Shown here in pieces: positions 24,077 to 31,904 of a stretch of DNA of 64,000 nucleotides (its first letter is position 1; the number at the start of each line of letters is the position of its first letter). This DNA comes from an uncultured Lachnospiraceae bacterium (lineage in GTDB: Bacteria > Bacillota > Clostridia > Lachnospirales > Lachnospiraceae): the NCBI GenBank assembly GCA_947175035.1, contig CAMWLG010000010.1, positions 1 to 64,000 of the forward strand, written 5' to 3'. A program made the position numbers and the translations under genes. The notes below the pieces were generated by a model that ran no database searches, was not told the origin of the DNA, and saw only the letters and a program-made list of their open reading frames with translations.

Positions 24077-24814
24077 TTATTCCTTAGGAGCCAGCGCGGA
24101 TAATGCGTTTTCCGCTATCAACGCCTCGCAATGCTCCTCCAAAAAAGTGCGGCTGGCGGGCATGGCGCGCTGCAGGCTGCCATATTCGGAGATCATGTTG
24201 CTCACGCGGTCGAAATCGTCTCTGGTAGAGTCGCCCTGTGTCAGCACCAATAAATATTTTTGTGAACTTCCATCTTTATACAAGGCGCTTCGGCCCTGAA
24301 AACGCGCATCCGTGACAGCAGCTATGGACATTACCTGCTGCAGGGAGTCCAGACTGAAAATACGGGTACGAAGTTTCTCCTCCTCGCTTTCCTGGGTGGG
24401 AACTGCCGTCGCTGCAGGGACATCCGCCTGGGCGTCTTGAAGCCTGCGGAACAAATCCAACATTTCCTGATGTTCCTCGCCATCATTAAAATCATCCTCG
24501 TCACCGTACTCATCATCCTCTGTGGCTGAGGGGGCAAACCTGGAAAAGCGAGTGTCCAATTCCTCAGGATCTTCCACCTTGGTGATAATCAATACAATGC
24601 ACTCTGCGTTGAGGGGGATTGCCTCTATCATTAGTGGAATATCCTCGGCCTCAAAGCCAAATTCAAAATTGGCTTGCTGCATCATATCACGAAAAAGGTT
24701 CTTGGCTTTCTCGGTACCATAGGCAAGTTCACTTATTTTTAATTCGCGGCTGACCAAGTCTTCTCTGGTCAAAGTACAACGAATTTGGTTTTCATTTACT
24801 TTTTCTATTTTCAT
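24077..24814 (-). CDS. mecA: Adaptor protein MecA
   Basis: A 245-aa adaptor that hands substrates to the ClpCP protease. The N-terminal substrate-binding domain (MKIEKVNENQIRCTLTREDLVSREL, YGTEKAKNLFRDMMQQANFEFGF) is followed by an acidic linker (EDDEYGDEDDFNDGEEHQE). The C-terminal ClpC-binding domain carries FSLDSLQQVMSIAAV, LYKDGSSQKYLLVL and SEYGSLQ. B. subtilis MecA targets ComK; no ComK is known in Lachnospiraceae, so other clients such as Spx-like proteins are likely. The track runs the frame to 25264, but AAAGGAG sits 7-8 bases before the ATG at 24814 and the upstream part is non-coding. Confidence 0.92.
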   Translation of the reverse strand: MKIEKVNENQIRCTLTREDLVSRELKISELAYGTEKAKNLFRDMMQQANFEFGFEAEDIPLMIEAIPLNAECIVLIITKVEDPEELDTRFSRFAPSATEDDEYGDEDDFNDGEEHQEMLDLFRRLQDAQADVPAATAVPTQESEEEKLRTRIFSLDSLQQVMSIAAVTDARFQGRSALYKDGSSQKYLLVLTQGDSTRDDFDRVSNMISEYGSLQRAMPASRTFLEEHCEALIAENALSALAPKE

Positions 24815-25645
24815 ATAACGCTCCTTTCTGCATCCATGATGCGGAGTGTGTGTTTTGGCTAATTGAATTCTATACTTTTGCAGGCTGTTCGTCAATAGAA
24901 GCGGCGCACAGTTTAAGAAAAATTTATTATTTTGGAAAATTTTAACTTGCCAAAAACAGGACAATACATTATAATCATATTTGTAAATGCCTCCGGCAAT
25001 CTGACACTGGAAGGAGGCAGGCGATATTCTTTTTAGTTGACTTATTATTTCTATATATATTATATCACAATGTGCAGTAAAAGTGCAGTATTTTTTCCGA
25101 CATATCATGCGAAGCGCGGTTGACACAATCCCTGAAATATCAATTGTTTGACAACAATCGGTAATTTTCGTTTGGCAATATTCGGTCGGTGCTTGCGCAG
25201 CAGCTGTGCGGTGGTGTCTTACAAGTGCATACGTGCTTGTTCTATAGAGTTCATAGTATTTCAACTATAATTTTCACAGATATAATTCATTTTAATCAGT
25301 TTTTATATGTATTTTTTGCTATTTTTATGAACCGACATGTTTGTAATATAAATATCGGTTCGTGTCGCCGGAGCATTTACAGTTGGTATATCACAATATC
25401 ACAACTTCTTTTGGTCATAACCTGCAAACGGATTCTCAGGTGTATCGGGAAATTGCTATTTTGGGGAAAGAATTGCCTTTTGTTGCAGTTTGCTGACAGC
25501 CGGTTCTTCCTGAGAAAACAAAATTTGTCAAAATTGGTAATGACGACGTCGAATTCGTGTGTTAGAATGTAACTGCTGGTATATTTACAGTTACATTCTG
25601 CACATGAGTTTTGACATATAAAAAGGAAAAAGAGAGAAGTGGATT
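24815..25645. other. 831-base AT-rich intergenic region with several dyads
   Basis: No supported gene lies here; the ORFs at 25189-25572 (+) and the extension to 25264 (-) have no family match or binding site. It holds a stem TGCCTCC/GGAGGCA (24988-25019), a dyad ATTGTT-TGAC-AACAAT (25143-25158), overlapping palindromes CGACGTCG and CGAATTCG near 25551, and the long hairpin at 25564-25599. A TATAAT on the minus strand near 24970 could serve mecA, but no matching -35 was found. Confidence 0.5.
25564..25599 (+). promoter_or_regulatory. 12-bp perfect inverted repeat before the GH18 gene
   Basis: AGAATGTAACTG (25564-25575) and CAGTTACATTCT (25588-25599) are exact inverted copies with a 12-base loop, ending 46 bases before the ATG. 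No T tract follows. It may be an operator or a leader RNA stem. GTAACTG/CAGTTAC half-sites recur before the giant esterase gene at 33242. Confidence 0.55.
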
Positions 25646-27352
25646 ATGAAGAACAAAATAGTGACAGTTCTAATTGCAGTGGTCCTTATCGGGATCGTGG
25701 CGGCAATCGCCGTGGCGAAACCATTAGTGGACAAGTATTCTTACAGTGATGAGCGCATGGATTTGGATGAGTATTTTCAGGTGTCAGGGGCAAGGGCAGC
25801 TATCATCTTACAGGATGAGATGGTCGAGGAGCAGGCGCTTGTGAAGGATGGAATCTGTTATTTTGATTTGGACACCGTTCATAAATATATGAATGAAATT
25901 TTCTATGTGGATAGGGCGGAGAACCTGCTGCTTTACACGGATGCGCTGGAGACGGTCAGTGCGGCGCTGGAGGGCAACGAGGGAACTTACTTCAATATGC
26001 AGGGGGAGCAGGACATGGGATATCCCCTATGCTTTGTGGAGAATGACACGGTTTATCTGGCGGCGGATTATGTGAAGCTGTTTACCAATTATGGCTATGA
26101 AGTGTTTGACAGACATGTGCAGGTATATACCCAGTGGGGAGAGAAGAGCGAAGCTCAGATTAAGAAAAAGACTGCGGTTCGTGAGAAAGGCGGCATTAAG
26201 AGTCCTATTCTGCGGGATATGGAGTTGGGAGAGACTGTAGAGGTGCTTGAGGCCATGGAGACATGGAGCAGGGTGAAAACCTCTGATTCGATGATTGGTT
26301 ATGTGGAGAACAAGAGACTGAGCGAGGCTGTCATGGTGCAGGAGACGCCGGTGACGGATTATACGGCGCCGGATTATATTGGGCTCCCCATGGAGGGGAA
26401 GGTCAGTCTGGGATTTCATGCCATTGGCGCCACCGCGGGTAACAGTACGCTGTATGAGATGGTATCCGGCAGCAAGGGGATGAACGTGATCGCACCCACA
26501 TGGTTCAGCCTTTGTGATGAAGAGGGGAATTTCAGGAGCTTTGGGGAGCGGAGTTATGTGGAGTCCGCACACACGGTGGGGCTGCAGGTTTGGGGCGTGT
26601 TGGATAATTTTAACTATCGTAACGACACCAAGACGACAGTAGATGAGCATGTGGTGCTTTCTTCCACTGCGAAGCGTCAGAAGTTAGTGAACGGGATTAC
26701 TGATATGGCAGTGGAACTTGGATTGGATGGCATCAATATTGATTTTGAGCAGGTGGCGTCAGGGACAGGGGTGCATTATGTGCAATTCCTGCGTGAGTTG
26801 TCCGTGGCATGCAGGCAGAATGGACTGGTGCTCTCAGTGGATGATTATGTTCCTTTTCATTTTAATGAACATTACAGGCTGGATATTCAGGGACAGATTG
26901 CGGATTATGTCGTGATTATGGGATATGATGAGCACTGGCATGGCAGTGGTGATCCCGGGAGCGTGGCAAGTATAGGGTATGTGTCAAACGGGATTGAAAA
27001 GACCTTGTCTGAGGTGCCTGCCAAGAAGGTAGTCAATGCGCTGCCGCTGTATATGATCGAGTGGACTACTGATGGCGTGACTGTGACAGATAAATATTTG
27101 ACAATGAATAATGTGGCGGATTTCCTGAAGTTGGTCGGAAAAGAGCCCGTATGGGATGAGACCACATGTCAGAATTATCTGGAATGGCAGAGCGGGAGCG
27201 GGTTGAAGCAGGTGTGGCTTGAGGATGCGGAATCTATCAGGGTGAAGCTGAACGTGATGAGCACGAATGAGATTGGCGGTGTGGCTGTTTGGAGATTGGG
27301 GTATGGGACTCCGGAGGTCTGGGAGTTGATCAATGCTTATAGCGTGTCATGA
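25646..27352 (+). CDS. GH18-family glycosidase with SH3b-like domain (SleL/YaaH-like)
   Basis: A 568-aa protein with an uncleaved N-terminal membrane anchor (KIVTVLIAVVLIGIVAAIAVA). Residues about 40-165 resemble a copper-amine-oxidase-N-like alpha/beta module. Residues 170-225 look like an SH3b domain (AVREKGGIKSP, WSRVKTSDSMIGYV). Residues about 245-565 are a GH18 catalytic domain with the DGINIDFEQV motif, whose final Glu is the acid/base, plus IMGYDEHW and GVAVWRLGYG. Such enzymes cleave peptidoglycan or chitin-like chains; spore-cortex lysins of the SleL type are close. It acts outside the membrane. The ATG follows GAGAGAAG. A terminator shared with the sortase substrate gene lies downstream. 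Confidence 0.85.
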   Translation: MKNKIVTVLIAVVLIGIVAAIAVAKPLVDKYSYSDERMDLDEYFQVSGARAAIILQDEMVEEQALVKDGICYFDLDTVHKYMNEIFYVDRAENLLLYTDALETVSAALEGNEGTYFNMQGEQDMGYPLCFVENDTVYLAADYVKLFTNYGYEVFDRHVQVYTQWGEKSEAQIKKKTAVREKGGIKSPILRDMELGETVEVLEAMETWSRVKTSDSMIGYVENKRLSEAVMVQETPVTDYTAPDYIGLPMEGKVSLGFHAIGATAGNSTLYEMVSGSKGMNVIAPTWFSLCDEEGNFRSFGERSYVESAHTVGLQVWGVLDNFNYRNDTKTTVDEHVVLSSTAKRQKLVNGITDMAVELGLDGINIDFEQVASGTGVHYVQFLRELSVACRQNGLVLSVDDYVPFHFNEHYRLDIQGQIADYVVIMGYDEHWHGSGDPGSVASIGYVSNGIEKTLSEVPAKKVVNALPLYMIEWTTDGVTVTDKYLTMNNVADFLKLVGKEPVWDETTCQNYLEWQSGSGLKQVWLEDAESIRVKLNVMSTNEIGGVAVWRLGYGTPEVWELINAYSVS

Positions 27353-27416
27353 TGGAGTGATTTAAATAGTGTTTAACAGGAGGGATTTTGGTTGGATCCT
27401 TCGCACAGTAAAATGA

Positions 27417-27465
27417 GAAAAGCCGGGGAGCTACCCAGATTAAATGAGAGCTCCCCGGCTTATAT
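27417..27465. terminator. Bidirectional terminator between GH18 and sortase-substrate genes
   Basis: A 13-base perfect stem, AAGCCGGGGAGCT with AGCTCCCCGGCTT. On the minus strand it is followed by TTTCTCATTTT, on the plus strand only by TATATC, so it mainly ends the minus-strand transcript. Confidence 0.85.
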
Positions 27466-27474
27466 CACGTTTCT

Positions 27475-28314
27475 TTATCTTGCCTTTTTCCGCAACACCA
27501 AACATCCTCCAAAGCACAATGCAGAGGCAACCAGCAGCCAACTGCTCAAATTCCCCTCCCCGGTCTTGGGCACAGCATCATACTCGCCGGAAGATGCTGC
27601 GGGCTTGGACTGTGTCTGTGCCGCTGGAGCAGTGTTGGCAGCGGGAGCGCTGGCGGCAGGTCCGTTGCCGGAAGTGCTGTAGTCGCTAGGATCCGTCATA
27701 AGGCCGCCCGCTTTGGCAAAGTTGAAAGTTCCTGCTTTAAAATTGTAATACTCTTTGAGGACTCCGCCGGCATTAGCCGTGCAAGCGTAACCTACTGTTC
27801 CACCCACAGTGACGGTAGTGTCAACAGTGTTCTCTATGGTGGCAATCATGCGGAGGTTGGTTACATTGCTGTGGAAAGTACAAGTTGCGGTGTCATACAC
27901 ATACGCGTTTGTAATGTTGCCAGTGATAGCGGCATAGCTGTCAGTGTTTACATGGCACTCGTCCGCACCGCCTACAGAAATCACCACGTTGGCGCTGTTG
28001 ATGGTGAGATTGCTCAGATGCGCGTTTACCGTGATGTTTTTGCCGCCACCGGCGGAATCGTCATTAGCCATTACCACAAGAATGTCTCCGTCGTTGACCT
28101 TCTCGTCTCCTTCGTTAAGATAGTAGAGGTCTTTGCCGCCGGAATCCTTGGAAAAGCTTCCGGTTTGCAATCGCCACTCGTGTTGATCTGTGTCGTATTG
28201 AAGGTAATGGGTGGTGGGTGTCGCTGCGGAAACCCTCATTGTGCCGGCACCGGGAAGCAGTGCTATAAGCGATGCGGCAGCCGCCAAAGCGACTAATTTG
28301 TTGAATTTTTTCAT
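27475..28314 (-). CDS. Cell-wall anchored surface protein with VPKTG sorting signal
   Basis: A 279-aa exported protein. The signal peptide is MKKFNKLVALAAAASLIALLPGAGTMRVSA. The body (about 35-225) is beta-rich, with repeated Asn/Thr strands such as NITVNAHLSNLTINSANVVI that recall a small beta-helix. An Ala/Pro spacer follows, then the sorting signal VPKTGEGN, a hydrophobic stretch and RKKAR. VPKTG replaces the usual LPxTG. The sortase B gene ends 13 bases upstream and its stop codon overlaps the AGGAGG of this gene, so enzyme and substrate are co-made. The ligand or role of the exposed domain is unknown. The longer track start at 28434 lies inside the sortase gene and is rejected. Confidence 0.85.
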   Translation of the reverse strand: MKKFNKLVALAAAASLIALLPGAGTMRVSAATPTTHYLQYDTDQHEWRLQTGSFSKDSGGKDLYYLNEGDEKVNDGDILVVMANDDSAGGGKNITVNAHLSNLTINSANVVISVGGADECHVNTDSYAAITGNITNAYVYDTATCTFHSNVTNLRMIATIENTVDTTVTVGGTVGYACTANAGGVLKEYYNFKAGTFNFAKAGGLMTDPSDYSTSGNGPAASAPAANTAPAAQTQSKPAASSGEYDAVPKTGEGNLSSWLLVASALCFGGCLVLRKKAR

Positions 28315-28327
28315 AAGTAGTGTCCTC

Positions 28328-29239
28328 CTAATCATTATTTGTGTTGTTTGTTTCTGAAAAAGGGCTGTACCAATCGCCGGTTTCAATTTCTTTGGCGACG
28401 ACCACGAACCGCCCCTGTTCCACATGATAGACACAGGTGGAAAGGGTGATGAAGCTGTCGCCGAATTCTGCCATTACCCCGGTGTCGTACAGGGATAATG
28501 CTTTAATATTTTGGTAAAAATCATCAAACTCTTCCTGAGTGTCAGCCTGGAAAAATTTGTAGAACTTAAAGACCTGATCTGTCTTGCGATAAACCTGGGA
28601 GCGGAACACTGCAATCACCTCATAGCGCCGCTCGCGTTCTTTCGTGTATAATGTGATGATATTATGCTCCTTGGCAAAATCCTGTTTCTCATAATCAGTG
28701 AGCGTTCCAAACATTGCGCCGGAGCGCATATTATGCCCATGAATAATGAGATTGGTGGTCAGGGGATCCAGTGAACTGTCTGTGTCAAGTATCAGGCAGC
28801 CGTTGTTGTCATCCTTGCCTTCAAAATTGCGGTAAAGATAATAGTTTTCATCCCGGGGAGTCCACATGACAGGATAGTCTATTTTGGTTCCCTCAATCTT
28901 TAGCCACGCTGCCATATCAGCGTTGGCAAGAAAACTGTCCTGATAGGGGTTGTCCGTCAAGACAACTGGAATCTCCTCCAAACTTTCTTCAGGAGCTTGG
29001 GAATCATCAACATTCTCCGCAGAAGAGGTCTCTGCCACAGGAACCTCACCGGACATTCCGCCAGACTCCTCTCCAGCTGAATCTGCACGATTCTCCGCCT
29101 GTTCCCGCATTTCGGCAAACAACTCTTGGGAGCGCTTGTCGGCAGCTCTTTGCCGCACCAACAGAATCCCGGCGGCAATCAAACAGATAGCACCTATCGT
29201 CCCTAATATAATAAGTAGTATTTTCCTTTGTTTACTCAT
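28328..29239 (-). CDS. srtB: Class B sortase
   Basis: A 303-aa transpeptidase: N-terminal membrane helix (ILLIILGTIGAICLIAAGILLV), an acidic Ser/Glu spacer (about 45-95), then the sortase domain. Catalytic residues are visible: His in NLIIHGHNM, Cys in TLSTCVYH and Arg in EQGRFVVV. DNPYQDSFLANADMAAWLKIEG and IDYPVMWTPRDENYYLYRNF are class B features. It should link the downstream VPKTG protein to the cell wall. The start is unsure: ATG 29239 has AGGGG only one base away and a TATAAT box right before it, while a TTG at 29275 has AAAGG. Confidence 0.92.
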   Translation of the reverse strand: MSKQRKILLIILGTIGAICLIAAGILLVRQRAADKRSQELFAEMREQAENRADSAGEESGGMSGEVPVAETSSAENVDDSQAPEESLEEIPVVLTDNPYQDSFLANADMAAWLKIEGTKIDYPVMWTPRDENYYLYRNFEGKDDNNGCLILDTDSSLDPLTTNLIIHGHNMRSGAMFGTLTDYEKQDFAKEHNIITLYTKERERRYEVIAVFRSQVYRKTDQVFKFYKFFQADTQEEFDDFYQNIKALSLYDTGVMAEFGDSFITLSTCVYHVEQGRFVVVAKEIETGDWYSPFSETNNTNND

Positions 29240-29245
29240 GCCCCT

Positions 29246-29275
29246 ATTATACGCTATATGAAAGGCATATTGCAA
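29246..29275 (-). promoter_or_regulatory. Promoter of the sortase operon, very close to the start codon
   Basis: On the minus strand TTGCAA (29270-29275), 18 bases, TATAAT (29246-29251). The ATG begins 7 bases after the -10, so transcription would begin at or next to the start codon, giving a leaderless mRNA. Confidence 0.5.
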
Positions 29276-29377
29276 TACCTTTAGAAATTATTAATAAAGG
29301 AAAAACATGGTTTAATTCTTTTGGGAACAATATAATAATAGAATAGTGGTAAAGATATATTTTGAGGCACTATTTTT

Positions 29378-30085
29378 ATGAAAATAAAAGGTCAAAGCAT
29401 TTTTAAGACAATTGTCACAGGACTGTTGATCGCGGTTCTTCTGATTGCGGAGCGGGAGCAACTGCGGGTCGTAAACAGCGGTCTGGTGGTGCAGGAAGAG
29501 TCCAAAGTCTGTGTTGTGATAGACGCGGGACACGGGGGGATCGACCCAGGGAAAATCGGTATTAACGGAGCCTTGGAGAAGGATATCAATTTCAAAATTG
29601 CCCAGCTTGTAAAGGGCTATCTGGAGGCGCAGGACGTGGAAGTGGTCATGACCAGAGAGTCGGAGGAGGGGTTGTATGACTCGGACGCTTCCAATAAGAA
29701 GGTGCAGGATATGAAACGGCGGATTGCCATCATCGACGAGGCGGCCCCTGCTCTGACCGTGAGTATTCACCAAAACAGTTACCCGGAGGAGTATGTGAGC
29801 GGGGCGCAGGTTTTCTATTACACAGGCAGCAAAGAGGGGCAAAAATTAGCGGGATTGATTCAGGAAAGTCTGATCAAGCGTGTGGATGCGCAAAATCACA
29901 GACAGACCAAGGCGAATGACAGCTACTATCTTCTCAAAAAGACTTCTACCCCTATTGTGATCGTGGAGTGCGGCTTTCTCTCAAACAGTGTGGAGGCGGA
30001 GAAACTGTGTGATCAAGCCTATCAGGAACGGGTGGCATGGGCGATCCATATGGGGATTTTGCAGTACATAAATAGTACGAAATAA
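29378..30085 (+). CDS. cwlD: N-acetylmuramoyl-L-alanine amidase, CwlD-like
   Basis: A 235-aa zinc amidase of the Amidase_3 family with an N-terminal membrane anchor (residues 10-25). Metal and catalytic motifs: VVIDAGHGGIDPGK (first His), GALEKDINFKIAQ (Glu), VSIHQNSYPEE (second His) and IVIVECGFLSN (catalytic Glu). In spore formers CwlD removes peptide side chains to prepare muramic lactam in the cortex; in other Clostridia the same family trims vegetative wall, so a sporulation role is inferred. The binding site GAGG is weak. It is divergent from the sortase gene. Confidence 0.88.
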   Translation: MKIKGQSIFKTIVTGLLIAVLLIAEREQLRVVNSGLVVQEESKVCVVIDAGHGGIDPGKIGINGALEKDINFKIAQLVKGYLEAQDVEVVMTRESEEGLYDSDASNKKVQDMKRRIAIIDEAAPALTVSIHQNSYPEEYVSGAQVFYYTGSKEGQKLAGLIQESLIKRVDAQNHRQTKANDSYYLLKKTSTPIVIVECGFLSNSVEAEKLCDQAYQERVAWAIHMGILQYINSTK

Positions 30086-30091
30086 ATACTT

Positions 30092-30103
30092 GAACAAACG
30101 TTC
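30092..30103 (+). promoter_or_regulatory. LexA-like box GAAC-N4-GTTC beside the murA promoter
   Basis: GAACAAACGTTC matches the Firmicute LexA/DinR core GAAC-N4-GTTC exactly and ends two bases before the murA -35. The flanking bases (T on the left, T on the right) deviate from the B. subtilis consensus. A chance match is possible. Confidence 0.35.
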
Positions 30104-30105
30104 TA

Positions 30106-30134
30106 TTTACAACCTCGCCAAAATATGGTATAAA
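30106..30134 (+). promoter_or_regulatory. Promoter of murA
   Basis: TTTACA (30106-30111), 17 bases, TATAAA (30129-30134), about 90 bases before the murA ATG. Confidence 0.65.
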
Positions 30135-30160
30135 GCATGATAGAGAATAGGTGGGGTGAT

Positions 30161-30223
30161 ATGGGGAAATTCTATTTTCAGCAGGAAATGTGGCTGAAAA
30201 CCTATAAACACGAGGTAGAGTAA
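30161..30223 (+). CDS. 20-aa leader ORF abutting murA
   Basis: A short frame MGKFYFQQEMWLKTYKHEVE with GGTGGGG before its ATG. It ends in TAA, whose last base touches the murA ATG (TAAATG). It is absent from the track because of size. It may couple translation to murA or be a real microprotein. Coding capacity rests only on the binding site and spacing. Confidence 0.4.
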   Translation: MGKFYFQQEMWLKTYKHEVE

Positions 30224-31516
30224 ATGGAACAATACGCGATTAAAGGCGGGAATCCATTAGTCGGTGAAGTCGAAATAGGGGGAGCCAAGAATGCGGCGCT
30301 TCCTATTCTTGCTGCATCCGTTATGACGGATGAGACAGTATATATAGAGAATGTGCCCGACGTGCGCGACACCAATGTTATGTTGTCCGCGCTGGAGGGT
30401 ATCGGCGTGTTGATGAAGCGGGAGGACAGGCATACGGTGACTATGAACGCCGCCAATATCAGCACCACTGTATTAGTGGATGAACGGTTAAAGAAAATCA
30501 GAGCGTCCTATTATCTGATCGGTGCGCTCCTTGGAAAATATAAACAGGCGGAGGTGGTTCTGCCTGGAGGCTGTGATATCGGCAGCCGCGCCATAGACCA
30601 GCATATCAAGGGCTTTCGGGCCTTGGGAGCGGAGGTCGTGGTGGAATATGGCATGATCAAGACGAAGGCAGAGCATCTTGTGGGCAGTCATATTTATATG
30701 GACGTGGTCAGCGTGGGCGCGACCATCAATGTCATGATGGCGGCCACCATGGCGGAGGGCAAGACGATTATCGAGAACGCGGCGAAGGAGCCCCATGTGG
30801 TGGATCTTGCCAACTTTTTGAACAGTATGGGGGCGAATATCAAAGGCGCGGGAACGGATGTGATTCGTATTAAGGGCGTGCCAAGACTGCACGGTACAGA
30901 GTATGCGATCATTCCGGATCAGATAGAGGCAGGCACCTTTATGTTTGCGGCGGCGATTACCAAGGGGGACGTGATGGTAAAGAATGTCATTACCAAGCAC
31001 TTGGAATCCATCACGGCAAAGCTTTTGGAAATTGGGTGCGAGGTGGAGGAGGCGGACGATTGTGTCCGCGTGGTTGCTTCCAAGCCCTTGCGGCACACGC
31101 AGGTGAAGACTCTTCCTTATCCCGGCTTTCCCACGGACATGCAGCCCCAGATTGCCGTGGCGCTGGCGATGTCTCAGGGGACAAGCATCGTGACAGAGAG
31201 CATTTTTGAGAACCGCTTTAAATATGTGGACGAGCTTACCCGCATGGGGGCGAATATCAAGGTGGAAGGCAATGTGGCCATCATTAATGGTGTGAAAAAA
31301 TATACTGGGGCAAGCATCTCCGCACCGGATCTTCGCGCGGGGGCTGCACTGGTTCTCGCGGCCTTGTCGGCGGAAGGGTACAGCACGGTGGACGATATCC
31401 GCTATATTGAGCGGGGCTATGAGGATTTCCACTTAAAGCTGCAGTCCCTTGGTGCCCAGATTGAGCTCATCGAGACGGAACGGGACTTCCAGAAATTCAA
31501 GTTGAAGACCGGCTGA
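30224..31516 (+). CDS. murA: UDP-N-acetylglucosamine 1-carboxyvinyltransferase
   Basis: A 430-aa EPT-fold enzyme that adds enolpyruvate from PEP to UDP-GlcNAc, the first committed step of peptidoglycan synthesis, in the cytoplasm. Lys in VGEVEIGGAKNAALPILAA binds substrate. The catalytic Cys lies in VLPGGCDIGSRAIDQH, so the enzyme should be fosfomycin-sensitive. YAIIPDQIEAGTFMFAAA and YPGFPTDMQPQIAVAL complete the signature. The length is standard. The ATG directly follows the stop of a 20-codon frame, whose GAGG serves as binding site. cwlD lies upstream and metK downstream behind a riboswitch. Confidence 0.96.
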   Translation: MEQYAIKGGNPLVGEVEIGGAKNAALPILAASVMTDETVYIENVPDVRDTNVMLSALEGIGVLMKREDRHTVTMNAANISTTVLVDERLKKIRASYYLIGALLGKYKQAEVVLPGGCDIGSRAIDQHIKGFRALGAEVVVEYGMIKTKAEHLVGSHIYMDVVSVGATINVMMAATMAEGKTIIENAAKEPHVVDLANFLNSMGANIKGAGTDVIRIKGVPRLHGTEYAIIPDQIEAGTFMFAAAITKGDVMVKNVITKHLESITAKLLEIGCEVEEADDCVRVVASKPLRHTQVKTLPYPGFPTDMQPQIAVALAMSQGTSIVTESIFENRFKYVDELTRMGANIKVEGNVAIINGVKKYTGASISAPDLRAGAALVLAALSAEGYSTVDDIRYIERGYEDFHLKLQSLGAQIELIETERDFQKFKLKTG

Positions 31517-31520
31517 TAAC

Positions 31521-31612
31521 AGTTCAGCCCGCATATTCATAAAATAATTTATAATCAGTGCTTTGTGTGCAAGCACCCACGCACAGCTTACAAATTATTT
31601 TATGGCTGAACT
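31521..31612. repeat. Large imperfect inverted repeat after murA
   Basis: AGTTCAGCC (31521-31529) pairs with GGCTGAACT (31604-31612), and CATAAAATAATTTATAA (31538-31554) with TTACAAATTATTTTATG (31588-31604), leaving an eight-base bulge. The central 33 bases contain a further GTGCTT/AAGCAC stem. It could terminate murA, though there is little T tract, or be a small palindromic repeat of a family also seen at 23181 and 33242. Confidence 0.6.
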
Positions 31613-31623
31613 TTAAAAATATA

Positions 31624-31652
31624 TTGACAAAGTGCAATAACCATTGTACATT
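31624..31652 (+). promoter_or_regulatory. Promoter of the metK transcript
   Basis: TTGACA (31624-31629), 17 bases, TACATT (31647-31652), about 35 bases before the SAM riboswitch. Confidence 0.75.
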
Positions 31653-31691
31653 GGACATGTAAAAGATATGCACACAATTAAATGATCGCTT

Positions 31692-31807
31692 CTCTTATTC
31701 AGAGTTGGTGGAGGTACATAGGACCGATGAAGCCACGGCAACCCCCGTTGAGGAAGGTGCCCACCTGAGCGAGTAATCCTGTCAGATGACAGGTCGAACA
31801 ATAAGAG
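31692..31807 (+). ncRNA. SAM-I (S-box) riboswitch
   Basis: The P1 stem CTCTTATT/AATAAGAG (31692-31699 and 31800-31807) encloses the conserved S-box core: AGAGTTGGTGGAGG, GACCGATGAAGCC and ACGGCAACC, then the paired GGTGCCCACCTG and CCTGTCAGATGACAGG arms. When SAM is bound, the terminator at 31848 forms and metK is turned off. This is feedback control of SAM synthesis. Confidence 0.96.
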
Positions 31808-31847
31808 GATTGGGCAGAGACTTTTTTATAAGTTATGTCAAGCATCC

Positions 31848-31877
31848 AAATCCGCTTATTGATAAGCGGATTTTTTT
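31848..31877 (+). terminator. Expression-platform terminator of the SAM riboswitch
   Basis: ATCCGCTTAT and ATAAGCGGAT form a ten-base perfect stem followed by seven T. It lies between the riboswitch and metK. Confidence 0.93.
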
Positions 31878-31904
31878 GGTGCAGGCAAACTAAGGAGGCA
31901 AACT

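Noticed and set aside
24988-25025. GCCTCCGGCAA resembling the core of a c-di-GMP-I riboswitch
   Set aside because: Only this short piece matches; the flanking helices, the GCACAGGGCAAACC part and the tetraloop-receptor pair are missing.
25189-25572. 127-aa ORF on the plus strand in the mecA-GH18 gap
   Set aside because: No binding site, Cys/Ile/Phe-rich low-complexity composition, no family, and it runs through palindromes that look regulatory.
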